Positions 26,300-37,565 of a DNA stretch of 64,000 nt are shown here, piece by piece. Made by a program: the position numbers and the translations under genes. How positions within the stretch are numbered: the stretch's first letter is position 1; every line of letters starts with the position of its first letter. The stretch comes from Clostridia bacterium. GTDB lineage: Bacteria > Bacillota > Clostridia > Oscillospirales > Oscillospiraceae. The stretch spans positions 1 to 64,000 of the forward strand of contig SAAS01000007.1 of assembly GCA_009929315.1 (NCBI GenBank), in the 5' to 3' direction. The notes beneath the pieces are model-generated. The model was not told where the DNA came from. It worked only from the letters and a program-made list of their open reading frames with translations, and did not search any database.

Positions 26300-26327
26300 A
26301 GTTTAACACAGAAAAAGCTCTTGTCAA
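26300..26327 (-). promoter_or_regulatory. promoter of the lysine-riboswitch transcript
   Basis: TTGACA (26322-26327), 16 bases, TAAACT (26300-26305) on the minus strand; transcription would start just before the aptamer. Confidence 0.55.
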
Positions 26328-26448
26328 GTAAAGAGGGGAACAAAACGGGATAAGCGACCCCAAAACGGCACTTTTCCCGAAATATTGCGGCTTTATTTTC
26401 GGAGTTCCGACAATGTTTGACTGAAAAGTCCTTGTTACACGGCAAAGC

Positions 26449-26844
26449 TTACTTCAGCGATTCACTAAGCTCATGAATCTTGTCTTCGATTATGCGAATC
26501 ACCTTGAGAAATTCCTCGTCGCTTTTACCGCTCGGGTCATCAAGTCCCCAGTCCTCACGGCGCTTCGAAGGCAGGTAAGGGCAGGCCACTCCGCAGCCCA
26601 TGGTTATTACAATGTCGACAGGCGGCAGCTCTTCGAGTGTTTTTGAGCTCTGGGTAAGCTCCATATTAATGCCGTAAAGCTGCTTCAAAAGGCGCACGGC
26701 ATCGGGGTTAATGTGCTCCTTCGGCTCCGTTCCGGCGGAAAAGCTATCAAAAACATCGGAGGAAAAATGCCTCCCCAGCGCTTCGGCTATCTGGCTTCGG
26801 CAGGAGTTGTGAGTACATATAAACGCCACTTTAGGTTTTAACAT
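26449..26844 (-). CDS. arsC: ArsC-type arsenate reductase / low-MW phosphatase
   Basis: 131 residues. The P-loop FICTHNSCRSQIAEAL places the nucleophile at Cys10. Cys84 and Cys88 (TMGCGVACPYLP) supply the redox relay, so it fits the thioredoxin-coupled ArsC group rather than a plain phosphatase. It reduces arsenate to arsenite. No arsenite pump or ArsR is nearby; instead the gene follows a CcdA channel and a membrane thioredoxin, which could deliver or receive electrons. Confidence 0.88.
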   Translation of the reverse strand: MLKPKVAFICTHNSCRSQIAEALGRHFSSDVFDSFSAGTEPKEHINPDAVRLLKQLYGINMELTQSSKTLEELPPVDIVITMGCGVACPYLPSKRREDWGLDDPSGKSDEEFLKVIRIIEDKIHELSESLK

Positions 26845-26926
26845 AAGAGCGCCTCCCTTGGGTTTTATAAAACTACGATTAAAAATATCGGTTTAAACTC
26901 GGATATGCTTCATTTATGGCTAATTT

Positions 26927-27616
26927 TCAGAAGCCGAGATAAAACATGTAAAAACCTATCAGCAGAATCAGTATTCCCATTACAATTCGGAGAATATCGC
27001 TCAGCTTGCCGTATTTTTCGCTTGAGGTCAGCTTTTTTACAAGTCCGATTGAGGTTCCTACGGTAACGGCCAAAATCCCGTGACCGACAGAATAACACAA
27101 CAGCAAAAGTATTCCCCAAAGAATACTGCCCTTGCCTGCGACTATCGCCAGAAGCGCAATGAGGACGGGCGTTGAGCAGGGAGATGAAAAGACTCCGCCG
27201 AGGATTCCCGCGAGTAGTGCCCCCATGTATCCCCTTTTTTTATTTTTGGAAACGAGATAGCTGGACGGGATAATCTCGAAAACCTCCCAAGTCTGCAAGG
27301 CCATCAGCACCATAAGAATGCCCAGAGCAATATACCACCATGAGCTAGCCGAGCCTATCATTTTCCCCGCTATTGAAGCGACGACTCCCAGAGCCGTAAA
27401 GGTGACGGCGGTTCCAAGGGCAAAGGTCAGGGACAGCCGAAAGGCGGTCTTCGTGTCCTTTTGACCCGTGCCGCCGACGTAGCCGATTATAAGCGGTATG
27501 CTCGAGAGCGAACAGGGCAGAAACGAGGCGAGCATTCCGGCAAGGAGTGCGATAAGCGGCGCAAGCCAGAAATTCGCGTTTATTTGCTCTGAAAGACTTT
27601 GCAGCGCGGCGGTCAC
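26927..27616 (-). CDS. ccdA: CcdA/DsbD-type thiol-disulfide electron channel
   Basis: 229 residues, about six TMs. The two active cysteines are in FLPCSLSSIP (TM1) and SSPCSTPVLI (TM4). The family passes electrons from cytoplasmic thioredoxin to extracytoplasmic thiol proteins. Its ATG overlaps the end of the membrane thioredoxin by 4 bases, making the pair a self-contained reductant relay. Confidence 0.93.
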   Translation of the reverse strand: MTAALQSLSEQINANFWLAPLIALLAGMLASFLPCSLSSIPLIIGYVGGTGQKDTKTAFRLSLTFALGTAVTFTALGVVASIAGKMIGSASSWWYIALGILMVLMALQTWEVFEIIPSSYLVSKNKKRGYMGALLAGILGGVFSSPCSTPVLIALLAIVAGKGSILWGILLLLCYSVGHGILAVTVGTSIGLVKKLTSSEKYGKLSDILRIVMGILILLIGFYMFYLGF

Positions 27617-28182
27617 TGCGCCACCCCCATATCGGCAAGAATGGCGCGAAGCTCCTCGGCTGTCAGTCCTCCCTGATGAACGGTGAACTCCAAGGCGCCG
27701 CTGTCCTTATTGTTAAAGGAAAGAAATTCGATTCCGATGTCGGCACTCGGCTGATAAGGTGTTCCGTCCGAATTGATAAACACCTGAGTTGGGATAACCG
27801 AAACCGGGAATCTGGCTGCGATTTCGGAATAATCATCCGTATCAACATATTTTATGATTGCTTTGCCCAGCATTTCCTCGTGCATTGCGTCGAGAATCGG
27901 GGCAAAAGCACGGCAGGGTCCGCACCAGTCCGCGCCGAAATCAATAATAATCGGCATTTTGTAAGTGCCGAGCTGTTCTAAATCCAATGTCGTTGCTTCG
28001 AGAGCAAAGTCATCCGCGGCAGCGGGAGTCGAAGTCGGAGCTGCGGTCGCTTCACCAACGGTTTGCGACGGAGCCACCGGCTCTTCAACCTTTGTGCCGT
28101 AATTCTTAAAAACCCAAATACCCAATATAAAAAGGATGATTATTACCGGGGCTGCAATTCTTAGCGCTTTTCTTTTGTTCAT
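27613..28182 (-). CDS. membrane-anchored extracytoplasmic thioredoxin
   Basis: 189 residues: N-terminal TM anchor (about 8-25), a Pro/Ala/Thr linker, then a thioredoxin fold with ADWCGPC (Cys87/Cys90) and cis-proline VIPTQVF. No heme-lyase signatures, so it is a general reductase or oxidase partner of the CcdA encoded next. The start at 28182 follows GGAGG by 8 bases; an in-frame upstream ATG lacks a hydrophobic start. Confidence 0.92.
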   Translation of the reverse strand: MNKRKALRIAAPVIIILFILGIWVFKNYGTKVEEPVAPSQTVGEATAAPTSTPAAADDFALEATTLDLEQLGTYKMPIIIDFGADWCGPCRAFAPILDAMHEEMLGKAIIKYVDTDDYSEIAARFPVSVIPTQVFINSDGTPYQPSADIGIEFLSFNNKDSGALEFTVHQGGLTAEELRAILADMGVAQ

Positions 28183-28429
28183 CTGTGTTTCCTCCATAAG
28201 GACCGCACGTGTTAATTTATCTTCTTCCGCTGAAGTGCATTCGCACTCCTCCAAAGCAAAAAATACAGTCTTTTAGTTAAGGATATATGCTGTGCCGTCT
28301 TTTGTCAATTGACCAAGTCACGCACTTTTTTTGTTTTAGAGAATTGGATTCGTGTCTGTAAGTCGTATTGCTTTTCCGTGATTTGCGGATTATAATTTTT
28401 TCAGAGCATTGAATTGGGGGTCACTTCAT

Positions 28430-29044
28430 ATGATTAGCGCGGAAATACTGCTTTCAACCGAAAAAGATGCCTTGCCCGCCCTTTCAAAAGCCCTTTCACC
28501 CGAAGATTTGAGCCAGCTTGTCGATTGGCTTAACGAAAAGGACGACAAGCTCCGCTATGCGAGCCTGCTTACTTTGCAATCAAGGTCAAAGGACTCGGAC
28601 GATTTGTACAAATACTGGGATGTTTTCGTTTCAAAGCTCAAGAGCGACAACTCCTACCAGCGCAGTATCGGTCTTATGATGATCGCGGCAAACGTAAGAT
28701 GGGACAAAGGTTCCCTGTTTGAGTCTGTGTTCGATGATTACTGCGCCCTGCTTCGGGACGAAAAGCCCATTACCGTAAGGCAGTGCATACAGTCCTTTGA
28801 GGACATTGTCCCCTATAAGTCTCTTCTTTGCGCAAAAATCGCGGAAATTCTGATGAATATTGATATTTTGGGTGCCAAGGAAACCATGCGCAAACTCTTT
28901 CTCACCGATATTATTAACATTCTTCTCCTCATAAGAAAACAAGAAAAATCCGACGAAATTGAAAAATACATTTCCGATGCCATACTCGGCGGCGTTCTTG
29001 ACAGCAAGACAAAAAAGGTTATTTCGGCGGCGCTTCTTAGCTGA
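28430..29044 (+). CDS. HEAT-repeat-like protein of unknown function
   Basis: 204 residues, wholly helical, with HEAT/Armadillo-like helix pairs (DDKLRYASLLTLQSRSKDS, SYQRSIGLMMIAANVRWDK, ITVRQCIQSFEDIVPYK). It has no signal peptide or catalytic motif. I do not recognise a named family; a protein-protein scaffold is plausible. The start at 28430 has GGGGGT upstream. Confidence 0.75.
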   Translation: MISAEILLSTEKDALPALSKALSPEDLSQLVDWLNEKDDKLRYASLLTLQSRSKDSDDLYKYWDVFVSKLKSDNSYQRSIGLMMIAANVRWDKGSLFESVFDDYCALLRDEKPITVRQCIQSFEDIVPYKSLLCAKIAEILMNIDILGAKETMRKLFLTDIINILLLIRKQEKSDEIEKYISDAILGGVLDSKTKKVISAALLS

Positions 29045-29130
29045 TTTTTTTCGCTGAACATCATGGCAAATTCCAAGCTAAGCCAAAAGGCAATACTTTA
29101 TAAATCTGCATGAATTGTGAGATAATGCTT

Positions 29131-29994
29131 ATGGAAAACAATGTGGACATAGTCTATTTTTCCGGTACGGGCGGAACGGAAAGGGCGGCAAAGTGCTTCA
29201 AAACGTCTTTTGAAAAAGTCGGGCGCGAGGTGACGCTGAGCAAGGTCAAGGACGCCCCCATTAGCTTCGGCGAAGAGGACGGTCTAATTTTGCTGTTATA
29301 CCCCGTTCTCGCCGCCAACGCCCCTCGCCTTGTGCACGATTGGATTGAAAGGCTGGAGAGCGTGAAGGGTAAGAGGGCCGCCGTCATATCGGTTTCCGGC
29401 GGCGGAGAGATGAGTCCGAACACCGCCTGCAGGGCAGCCGTTATCAGGAAGCTTGAGCGCAAGGGCTTTGTCGTCACTTATGAGGAAATGCTGGTTATGC
29501 CCGCCAATTTCATTAAATTCTCGGGCGTTCCCCTTTCGCGCCTGCTTCTCGAAGCGCTTCCAAAAAAAGTTGAAGCCGCCGTTTCGCGCTTGGAGAGCGG
29601 TTTTGTCACGAGAAGCCGCCCGCTTCCGGTCGACAGGTTAATCTCTGCCGCTGCCAAGCTCGAGCAGCTCGGCGCTGTGAGCTTCGGTAAAAGCATTGCA
29701 GTCACCGACGCCTGCATTTCCTGCGGTCGCTGCGCGGAAAATTGTCCTTCCGGCAACATCACGATGTTAGAGGGAAACCCGATATTCGGAAGCAGCTGCA
29801 ACCTGTGCATGGGCTGCATTTACGGCTGTCCGACAGGGGCTTTAAAGCCGCAGATGATGAAATCCGCAGTTTTAAAGGAGGGCTTCAACCTTGAGGCTAT
29901 CGAAAAAGCCGAGCTTCCGCAAAACGCGGATATAAATGCGCTTACGAGGGGCTATTCTTGGAAAGGCGTCCGTAAGTATCTCACGGGTGATTGA
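29131..29994 (+). CDS. EFR1-type flavodoxin-ferredoxin fusion
   Basis: About 287 residues. An N-terminal flavodoxin-like domain (VDIVYFSGTGGTERAAKCF; VYP-type loop) is fused to two [4Fe-4S] motifs (CISCGRCAENCP and CNLCMGCIYGCP, about residues 195-235). This is the EFR1 architecture, common in anaerobic clostridia; it passes electrons between ferredoxin and flavin partners. Start uncertain: ATG at 29131 has GTGAG upstream; an in-frame ATG at 29110 is also possible. Terminator follows. Confidence 0.88.
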   Translation: MENNVDIVYFSGTGGTERAAKCFKTSFEKVGREVTLSKVKDAPISFGEEDGLILLLYPVLAANAPRLVHDWIERLESVKGKRAAVISVSGGGEMSPNTACRAAVIRKLERKGFVVTYEEMLVMPANFIKFSGVPLSRLLLEALPKKVEAAVSRLESGFVTRSRPLPVDRLISAAAKLEQLGAVSFGKSIAVTDACISCGRCAENCPSGNITMLEGNPIFGSSCNLCMGCIYGCPTGALKPQMMKSAVLKEGFNLEAIEKAELPQNADINALTRGYSWKGVRKYLTGD

Positions 29995-30040
29995 GCCTGT
30001 TTCTCTTCGGCGGATTAACGAACTCTATTATTTGACCGCA

Positions 30041-30069
30041 AAAAAGTCCGGCTTTTAGCCGGACTTTTT
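30041..30069. terminator. bidirectional terminator
   Basis: AAAAAGTCCGGCT/AGCCGGACTTTTT stem with T-runs on both sides, between the convergent EFR1 gene and pyrG. Confidence 0.9.
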
Positions 30070-30098
30070 AATATTTATTTTGTCTGTGTCGGCTGGGC

Positions 30099-32407
<2,309 letters not shown>

Positions 32408-32440
32408 CCGGCCTCCCCCTTCGGTGCGAATCTCTCTTTC

Positions 32441-33658
32441 TCATCTCCCGCAGGAAATAAATTCACTTATAATCTGAGGGGGTATGTGTGCTTTTACAAA
32501 GGCGCTGTTTTTTGCAGCCTGCGCCGCTTCCGCAAAGGAGACCGGCAGTTTTTTATAAGCTGAAAGCTGCTTGTCGTCTGCCGTGAAAAAGTTAAAATCA
32601 GCCGAACGAGGTGCCGTGAGCGAACGCTCGATTCCGTCAAGCCCCGCATAGATAAGAAGCGTATACGCCAGATACGGATTGGCGTTCGCGTCCGGTGAGC
32701 GCAGCTCGATTCTGTTTTGCCCTTTTCCTGCGGCAGGAATGCGGATGAGCTGAGAACGGTTCTCGGGAGACCAACTGATATACTGCGGTGCCTTGTGGCT
32801 TCCGAGCCGCAGATATGACTGGGTGGTCGGATTTAAAAACAGGGTGATTTCGTAGATATGCTCCAAAACACCCGCCATGAACGAATAGAAGCAGTCGCCG
32901 CCCTTAGGCATTTCGGGCGAAACATTTATATGCATACCGCTGCCTGAGGTATTTGCTATCGGCTTCGGGTCGAAGCAGGCGTGAAGCCCGTTTCGTGCCG
33001 CAACGGTTTTAACCACCGTTTTGAAGGTTACGGAATTGTCCGCCGCGGAAAGCGGGTCACTGTAACGGAAGTCAACCTCGTTTTGTCCCGGTCCTTCCTC
33101 ATGGTGGGAGGCCTCGGGAGCTATGCCCATTTCTTCAAGCGTTAGACAGATTTCACGACGGACATTCTCGCCCAGATCTTCGGGCGCCATGTCCATGTAT
33201 CCGGCGTTATCCATGGGAACAGATGTGGGAACACCGTTTTCGTCTTTTTTGAAGAGATAAAACTCATACTCCGCGCCGAAATTGCAGCCAAGGCCCCTTT
33301 TCGCCGCTTCGGCAACCGCTTTTTTAAGCAGTCCCCTGCAGTCAAGCGCAAAAGCCTCGCCGTTGGGCAGCTTTATGTCGCAGAACATGCGCACGACCCT
33401 GCCGTGAGAGGGACGCCACGGTAAGACCGAAAGCGTTGTTGAATCCGGATAAAGGAACAGGTCCGAGTGGCTTTCCTCGCCGAAGCCCGCGATTGCGGAG
33501 GCATCGATCGATATGCCGAAGCGAAAAGCACTTTCAAGCTCGGCAGCCGGAATCGAAATGTTCTTGGGCGTTCCGAAAACATCGCAAAACGCGAGGCGGA
33601 TAAACTTCACGTCCTCCTCACGAACATAATCGAGAACCTCATCGATAGAGTATAACAT
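32441..33658 (-). CDS. glnA: glutamine synthetase type I (short form)
   Basis: 405 residues, somewhat shorter than the usual 440. The beta-Grasp N-domain (VKFIRLAFCDVFGTPKNISI) and catalytic domain (GAEYEFYLF, GQNEVDFRY, GSGMHINVS, NPTTQSYLRL, RIELRSPDANANPYLAYTL) are intact. It makes glutamine from glutamate, ammonium and ATP. It follows the GXGXG subunit of glutamate synthase by 16 bases, so it is co-transcribed with the GOGAT genes. A second, unrelated glutamine synthetase (GlnN) lies across the divergent promoter. Confidence 0.96.
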   Translation of the reverse strand: MLYSIDEVLDYVREEDVKFIRLAFCDVFGTPKNISIPAAELESAFRFGISIDASAIAGFGEESHSDLFLYPDSTTLSVLPWRPSHGRVVRMFCDIKLPNGEAFALDCRGLLKKAVAEAAKRGLGCNFGAEYEFYLFKKDENGVPTSVPMDNAGYMDMAPEDLGENVRREICLTLEEMGIAPEASHHEEGPGQNEVDFRYSDPLSAADNSVTFKTVVKTVAARNGLHACFDPKPIANTSGSGMHINVSPEMPKGGDCFYSFMAGVLEHIYEITLFLNPTTQSYLRLGSHKAPQYISWSPENRSQLIRIPAAGKGQNRIELRSPDANANPYLAYTLLIYAGLDGIERSLTAPRSADFNFFTADDKQLSAYKKLPVSFAEAAQAAKNSAFVKAHIPPQIISEFISCGR

Positions 33659-33674
33659 ATAATTTTGCCTCCGT

Positions 33675-34394
33675 CTAGTTCATAACGTAAAGCTGTTTAT
33701 AAGGATTTGCCGAATTTGGCCATAAAACCTGGAATTGCTTGCTGTAAACCTCGGTTTCAGATATTCCGAAGCACTCGCAAAATTCCTTTATGTAAGGCGC
33801 TATCTGGGCAATATCTTCGTCAGTCGCCGTCCTCACGCAGATTTGCGGGGTAATTTTTGCGTTTAACTCGTTTGTGCGGATGAAAATTTTTCCCCCGTGC
33901 ATACCTGTGGCGCAAAAGCTGTCCAGCACGTCCTTGTCGTCATACCCCAGTCCGAGCGCAATGATAAGGCCGCCCGCCTGATACTCGCCGAGGAAGCTTC
34001 CGCATTTGCCGCCGATAACGAGAACGGGAATCTTGCTGCCGTATTCCTTCATGTGGATGCCCGCTCTGTAACCCACATCTCCGCGGACAAAGATTTTCCC
34101 GCCGCGCATGGCATAGCCGACTGCGTCGCCGCAACTGCCGTGGATGACAATCTTGCCGTCGTTCATAGTGTCGCCCGTTGCGTCCTGCGCGTTGCCCTTG
34201 ACAACGATGTCGGCTCCGTCAAGATAACAACCGAGAGCATTCCCGGGAACGCCGTTAATTGTAATAGCCTTTTTTGAGGCGCCCGCGCCGATAAAACGCT
34301 GTCCGCAGCAATTATCTAAAACAATCTCGCCCTCGAGCGGGGAGATTTCTCTGTTCAGTATATCATATTTTTTGTCTGTGCAATCAATTTTCAT
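33675..34394 (-). CDS. glutamate synthase GXGXG-domain subunit
   Basis: 239 residues forming the right-handed GXGXG beta-helix that is the C-terminal domain of classical GltB: repeated GNAxGxY/GDAVGYAM-type turns (VPGNALGCYLDGAD, GSCGDAVGYAMRGGK, GDVGYRAGIHMKEYG). In split archaeal-type enzymes it is a separate chain that fastens the synthase to the glutaminase. It directly abuts the FAD oxidoreductase gene (stop and start adjacent). Confidence 0.95.
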   Translation of the reverse strand: MKIDCTDKKYDILNREISPLEGEIVLDNCCGQRFIGAGASKKAITINGVPGNALGCYLDGADIVVKGNAQDATGDTMNDGKIVIHGSCGDAVGYAMRGGKIFVRGDVGYRAGIHMKEYGSKIPVLVIGGKCGSFLGEYQAGGLIIALGLGYDDKDVLDSFCATGMHGGKIFIRTNELNAKITPQICVRTATDEDIAQIAPYIKEFCECFGISETEVYSKQFQVLWPNSANPYKQLYVMN

Positions 34395-35621
34395 TTACTT
34401 TCCCCCCAATTTTTCATCGCGGTAGCTTCTTCCGAAGGCAATAAGGGAAGGCTCCTTGCACACAAGACCGAAGTCGATTTCGGAAAGCGGTGTTTTCTCT
34501 CTGATAAGCGAGGTGTAGATACCGGCCTTGTCAACATTACCGATCAAAATAAAGCCGCGAAGAATATCGTCCGAGTAAAACAGCTTTTTGTAGCTCTCGG
34601 AATCCTTCGCTTCAAACACATCGCCCTCGTAGGTTCCGGCGGTGATAATGTGCTGACCGAAAAAGCCGATTGCGTTCATCGGCATTGCCTTCATTTCTGA
34701 AGGAGTGCCCCCCGCCATCGCCGTTCCCGCGTTTCTGCCGCCGACATAGGCGTTCGGAAGTATCGCGAGAATACGCTTCGCACCGAAGGAAAGGTCATAG
34801 CTCGTTACGCAGTCGCCCGCGGAATATACATTGGGTATGGTGGTTTCCATTTTCCCGTCAACGACAATTCCCCTGTCAATCTCGCCGCCCGCGTCTTTAA
34901 CAAGCCCGACATTGGGTCTTACTCCGACTGCGGTGACAAGAATGTCAAACTCAACCGTCTCCCCGTTTGTCAGTTCTGCCGTGTTTTCTGAAAATTTGCC
35001 CACGGAAGTGCCGAGTTTAAACTCAACACCCTGCTTTTCAAGGTGAGTCTGTACCATATTCGCGCCTTCGTCGTCAAGAATACTTGAAAGGATTCTCGGA
35101 GCAAGGTCAATAACGGTTATTTTTCCGACTCTCGCCAAAATTCCCTCGGCGCACTTGAGGCCGATAAGTCCCGCTCCGACTATCAGAACGCGGGCCTCGG
35201 GGAAAAGCGCCGTCTCAAGAGCGTTCGCGTCGTCGAGTGACATGAAGCAAAAGCGCTTTGAAACCTTTTCAAGTCCCTCCATCGGGGGAACGAAGGGCGA
35301 GGAGCCTGTGGCAATTAAAAGCTTATCATAGGGGAGTTTTGTCCCGTCGTCAAGCAGAACCGCTTTATTTTCTTTATCTATTTTTGAAACATTTTTCCCG
35401 AAAACGGTCTTGCAGGCGTTATCTTCATAGAAGCTGTCCGCTCTGTACTTCATGCGCTGCCTGTCGGTTTTGCCCTGAAGCAGATATGAGATGAGCGGTC
35501 TTGAGTATGTATGGTGCGGCTCATTGCTTATAACAGTAATATTTCCGTTTGCGTCAAGAGCGCGAATGCCCTCAACGGCGCCGACAGCGGCTGTGGAATT
35601 TCCCACGATTACGTATTCCAT
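34395..35621 (-). CDS. FAD/NAD(P)-dependent oxidoreductase of the glutamate synthase set
   Basis: 408 residues with two Rossmann folds: N-terminal FAD-binding (IVGNSTAAVGAVEGIRA), central NAD-binding (VLIVGAGLIGLKCAEGI), and a GDC motif (VYSAGDCV). Resembles NADH:rubredoxin/nitrite reductase-type oxidoreductases. Likely supplies electrons from NAD(P)H to the FeS and synthase chains, in place of GltD. The start at 35621 follows GAGAGGTG; a GTG at 35630 overlaps the previous stop. Confidence 0.93.
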   Translation of the reverse strand: MEYVIVGNSTAAVGAVEGIRALDANGNITVISNEPHHTYSRPLISYLLQGKTDRQRMKYRADSFYEDNACKTVFGKNVSKIDKENKAVLLDDGTKLPYDKLLIATGSSPFVPPMEGLEKVSKRFCFMSLDDANALETALFPEARVLIVGAGLIGLKCAEGILARVGKITVIDLAPRILSSILDDEGANMVQTHLEKQGVEFKLGTSVGKFSENTAELTNGETVEFDILVTAVGVRPNVGLVKDAGGEIDRGIVVDGKMETTIPNVYSAGDCVTSYDLSFGAKRILAILPNAYVGGRNAGTAMAGGTPSEMKAMPMNAIGFFGQHIITAGTYEGDVFEAKDSESYKKLFYSDDILRGFILIGNVDKAGIYTSLIREKTPLSEIDFGLVCKEPSLIAFGRSYRDEKLGGK

Positions 35622-35626
35622 CACGT

Positions 35627-36052
35627 TCACCTCTCTTCAAAGACGATAGCCTTGTTCGGGCAACCCGAAACGCAGCTGGGTGTTCCGCCGTTTTGTGTGC
35701 ACAGCTCGCATTTTTGCATTACTCCCTGCTCCGTTGGGGTCACGGCTCCGTAGGGGCAGCTGAGAACGCAGGTGTAGCAGCCAACGCATTTATTCTTGTC
35801 GATTGTGATTAAGCCGTCCTTCTTTGTCAGAGCGCCTGCAATGCAGTTTGTAACGCAGAAGGGCTCGTCACAGTGGCGGCAGGATACGGCAAAGCAGACC
35901 TTGCCGTCCGTTTCAACGCGGATATTGGGACGAATCTGGACGTTCATCAGCGCCGAAGCCATATCTTTTTTACCGGTGCTTGTAAAAGCGCAGTTGTATT
36001 CGCACAGGTGACAGCCCAAGCACCACTCTTCGTTAACATATACTCGTTTCAT
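35627..36052 (-). CDS. 4Fe-4S ferredoxin subunit of glutamate synthase
   Basis: 141 residues, HycB/DmsB-like. Cysteine groups CLGCHLCEYNC, CRHCDEPFC, CVGCYTCVLSCP and CELC...CVSGC suggest up to four [4Fe-4S] clusters. It probably wires the FAD oxidoreductase to the FMN/FeS synthase subunit. It begins one base after the synthase stop. Confidence 0.94.
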   Translation of the reverse strand: MKRVYVNEEWCLGCHLCEYNCAFTSTGKKDMASALMNVQIRPNIRVETDGKVCFAVSCRHCDEPFCVTNCIAGALTKKDGLITIDKNKCVGCYTCVLSCPYGAVTPTEQGVMQKCELCTQNGGTPSCVSGCPNKAIVFEER

Positions 36053-36053
36053 G

Positions 36054-37565
36054 TTATTGTCCTTCCCCCGCGTGAGCTATTCCGAGAATGGAGAGCTCTT
36101 TTTCGTTTAAGCCTACACCGCGGAGCATAAGGCGGTTGCCTCTCAAGGCTTCAATGGAGTTTATGCCCATGCCGCCGAGAAGCTCCTTAATTTCGTGGTC
36201 CCACGCTGTGAGAAGGTTTACAAGTCTGGGTGTTGCGACATCGGGGTGAAGTCTTTTTACGAGCTCGGGTCTTTGAGTTGCGATACCCCAGTTGCACTTA
36301 CCGGTCTGACAGGTGCGGCAAAGGTGGCAGCCCATGGCGAGAAGCGCCGCTGTGCCGATGTAGCAGGCATCCGCTCCGAGCGCGATGGCCTTAACAACGT
36401 CGGAGCTGCTTCTGATACTGCCGCCGACAACGAGAGACACATTGTTGCGGATACCCTCGTCGCGCAGACGCTGATCGACGCTCGCCAGAGCAAGCTCGAT
36501 TGGGATTCCGACGTTGTCGCGGATTCTTGTGGGCGCGGCTCCCGTGCCGCCGCGGAAACCGTCGATTGCGATGATGTCCGCGCCGCTTCTGGCGATGCCC
36601 GAAGCGATGGCGGCAATGTTGTGGACGGCGGCAACCTTGACGATTACGGGCTTTGTATAGTTTGTTGCCTCCTTGAGCGAATAAACGAGCTGGCGGAGGT
36701 CCTCAATCGAGTAAATATCGTGGTGAGGCGCGGGCGAAATGGCGTCCGAACCCTCGGGAATCATTCTTGTGCGGGAAACCTCGCCGACAATCTTAGTGCC
36801 GGGCAGATGTCCGCCGATGCCGGGCTTTGCGCCCTGACCCATTTTGATTTCGATTGCGGCGCCCGCCTCAAGATAGCTCTTATGAACGCCGAAACGTCCT
36901 GAGGCGACCTGAACAATCGTGTTTTTTCCGAACTGATAGAAGTCCTCGTGCAGACCGCCCTCGCCCGTGTTGTAGTAGGTTCCCATCTGGGTTGCCGCAC
37001 GGGCCAAGCTCTTGTGGGCATTGTAGCTGATTGAGCCGAAGCTCATGGCGGAGAACATTACGGGCAGGGCAAGCTCAAGCGAAGGGGACATCTCGGTTTT
37101 CATTGTTCCGTCTTCGTTTCTTTCGATATGTTCGGGCTTTTTGCCGAGATAGACCTTTGTTTCCATCGGCTCACGCAGGGGGTCGATGGACGGATTTGTG
37201 ACCTGAGAGGCGTTTACAAGAATTTTGTCCCAGTAAACGGGGAGCGGCTCGGGATTTCCCATGGAGGACAGAAGCACCGCACCGCTGTCTGCCTGACGGT
37301 AGAGCTCTTTAATGGTCTGCTCGTGCCAGTTGGCGTTGGGGCGGAAAATCTGCTCCGTCTTGCGAATTTTGAGGGCGCGAGTTGGACACAGAGTTACACA
37401 GCGCATGCAATCCACGCACTTGTCCTCGTCGGCAAACATGAGGTTAAGCTCCTCGTCGTATCTGTGAACTTCGTTTGCGCACTGACGCTCGCACACCCTG
37501 CACTTAATGCAGCGTGTCGGGTCGCGCAATATTTCATAATCGGGGAAAAGAAGTGAAACTCCCAT
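36054..37565 (-). CDS. glutamate synthase, FMN-binding synthase subunit
   Basis: 503 residues. Two N-terminal [4Fe-4S] motifs (CIKCRVCERQC, CVDCMRCVTLCP) are followed by the FMN-binding GltB central domain (AMSFGSISYNAHKSL, GEGGLHEDFYQFGKN, KMGQGAKPGIGGHLPG, DGFRGGTGAAP). The [3Fe-4S] cluster site matches C-x5-C-x4-C (CHLCRTCQTGKC). It turns 2-oxoglutarate and channelled ammonia into glutamate. It starts on the last base of the glutaminase stop. Confidence 0.96.
   Translation of the reverse strand: MGVSLLFPDYEILRDPTRCIKCRVCERQCANEVHRYDEELNLMFADEDKCVDCMRCVTLCPTRALKIRKTEQIFRPNANWHEQTIKELYRQADSGAVLLSSMGNPEPLPVYWDKILVNASQVTNPSIDPLREPMETKVYLGKKPEHIERNEDGTMKTEMSPSLELALPVMFSAMSFGSISYNAHKSLARAATQMGTYYNTGEGGLHEDFYQFGKNTIVQVASGRFGVHKSYLEAGAAIEIKMGQGAKPGIGGHLPGTKIVGEVSRTRMIPEGSDAISPAPHHDIYSIEDLRQLVYSLKEATNYTKPVIVKVAAVHNIAAIASGIARSGADIIAIDGFRGGTGAAPTRIRDNVGIPIELALASVDQRLRDEGIRNNVSLVVGGSIRSSSDVVKAIALGADACYIGTAALLAMGCHLCRTCQTGKCNWGIATQRPELVKRLHPDVATPRLVNLLTAWDHEIKELLGGMGINSIEALRGNRLMLRGVGLNEKELSILGIAHAGEGQ

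Noticed and set aside
26449..26844. Arsenic resistance operon
   Set aside because: Only ArsC is present; no ArsR, arsenite pump or metallochaperone lies nearby, so an operon call is not supported.
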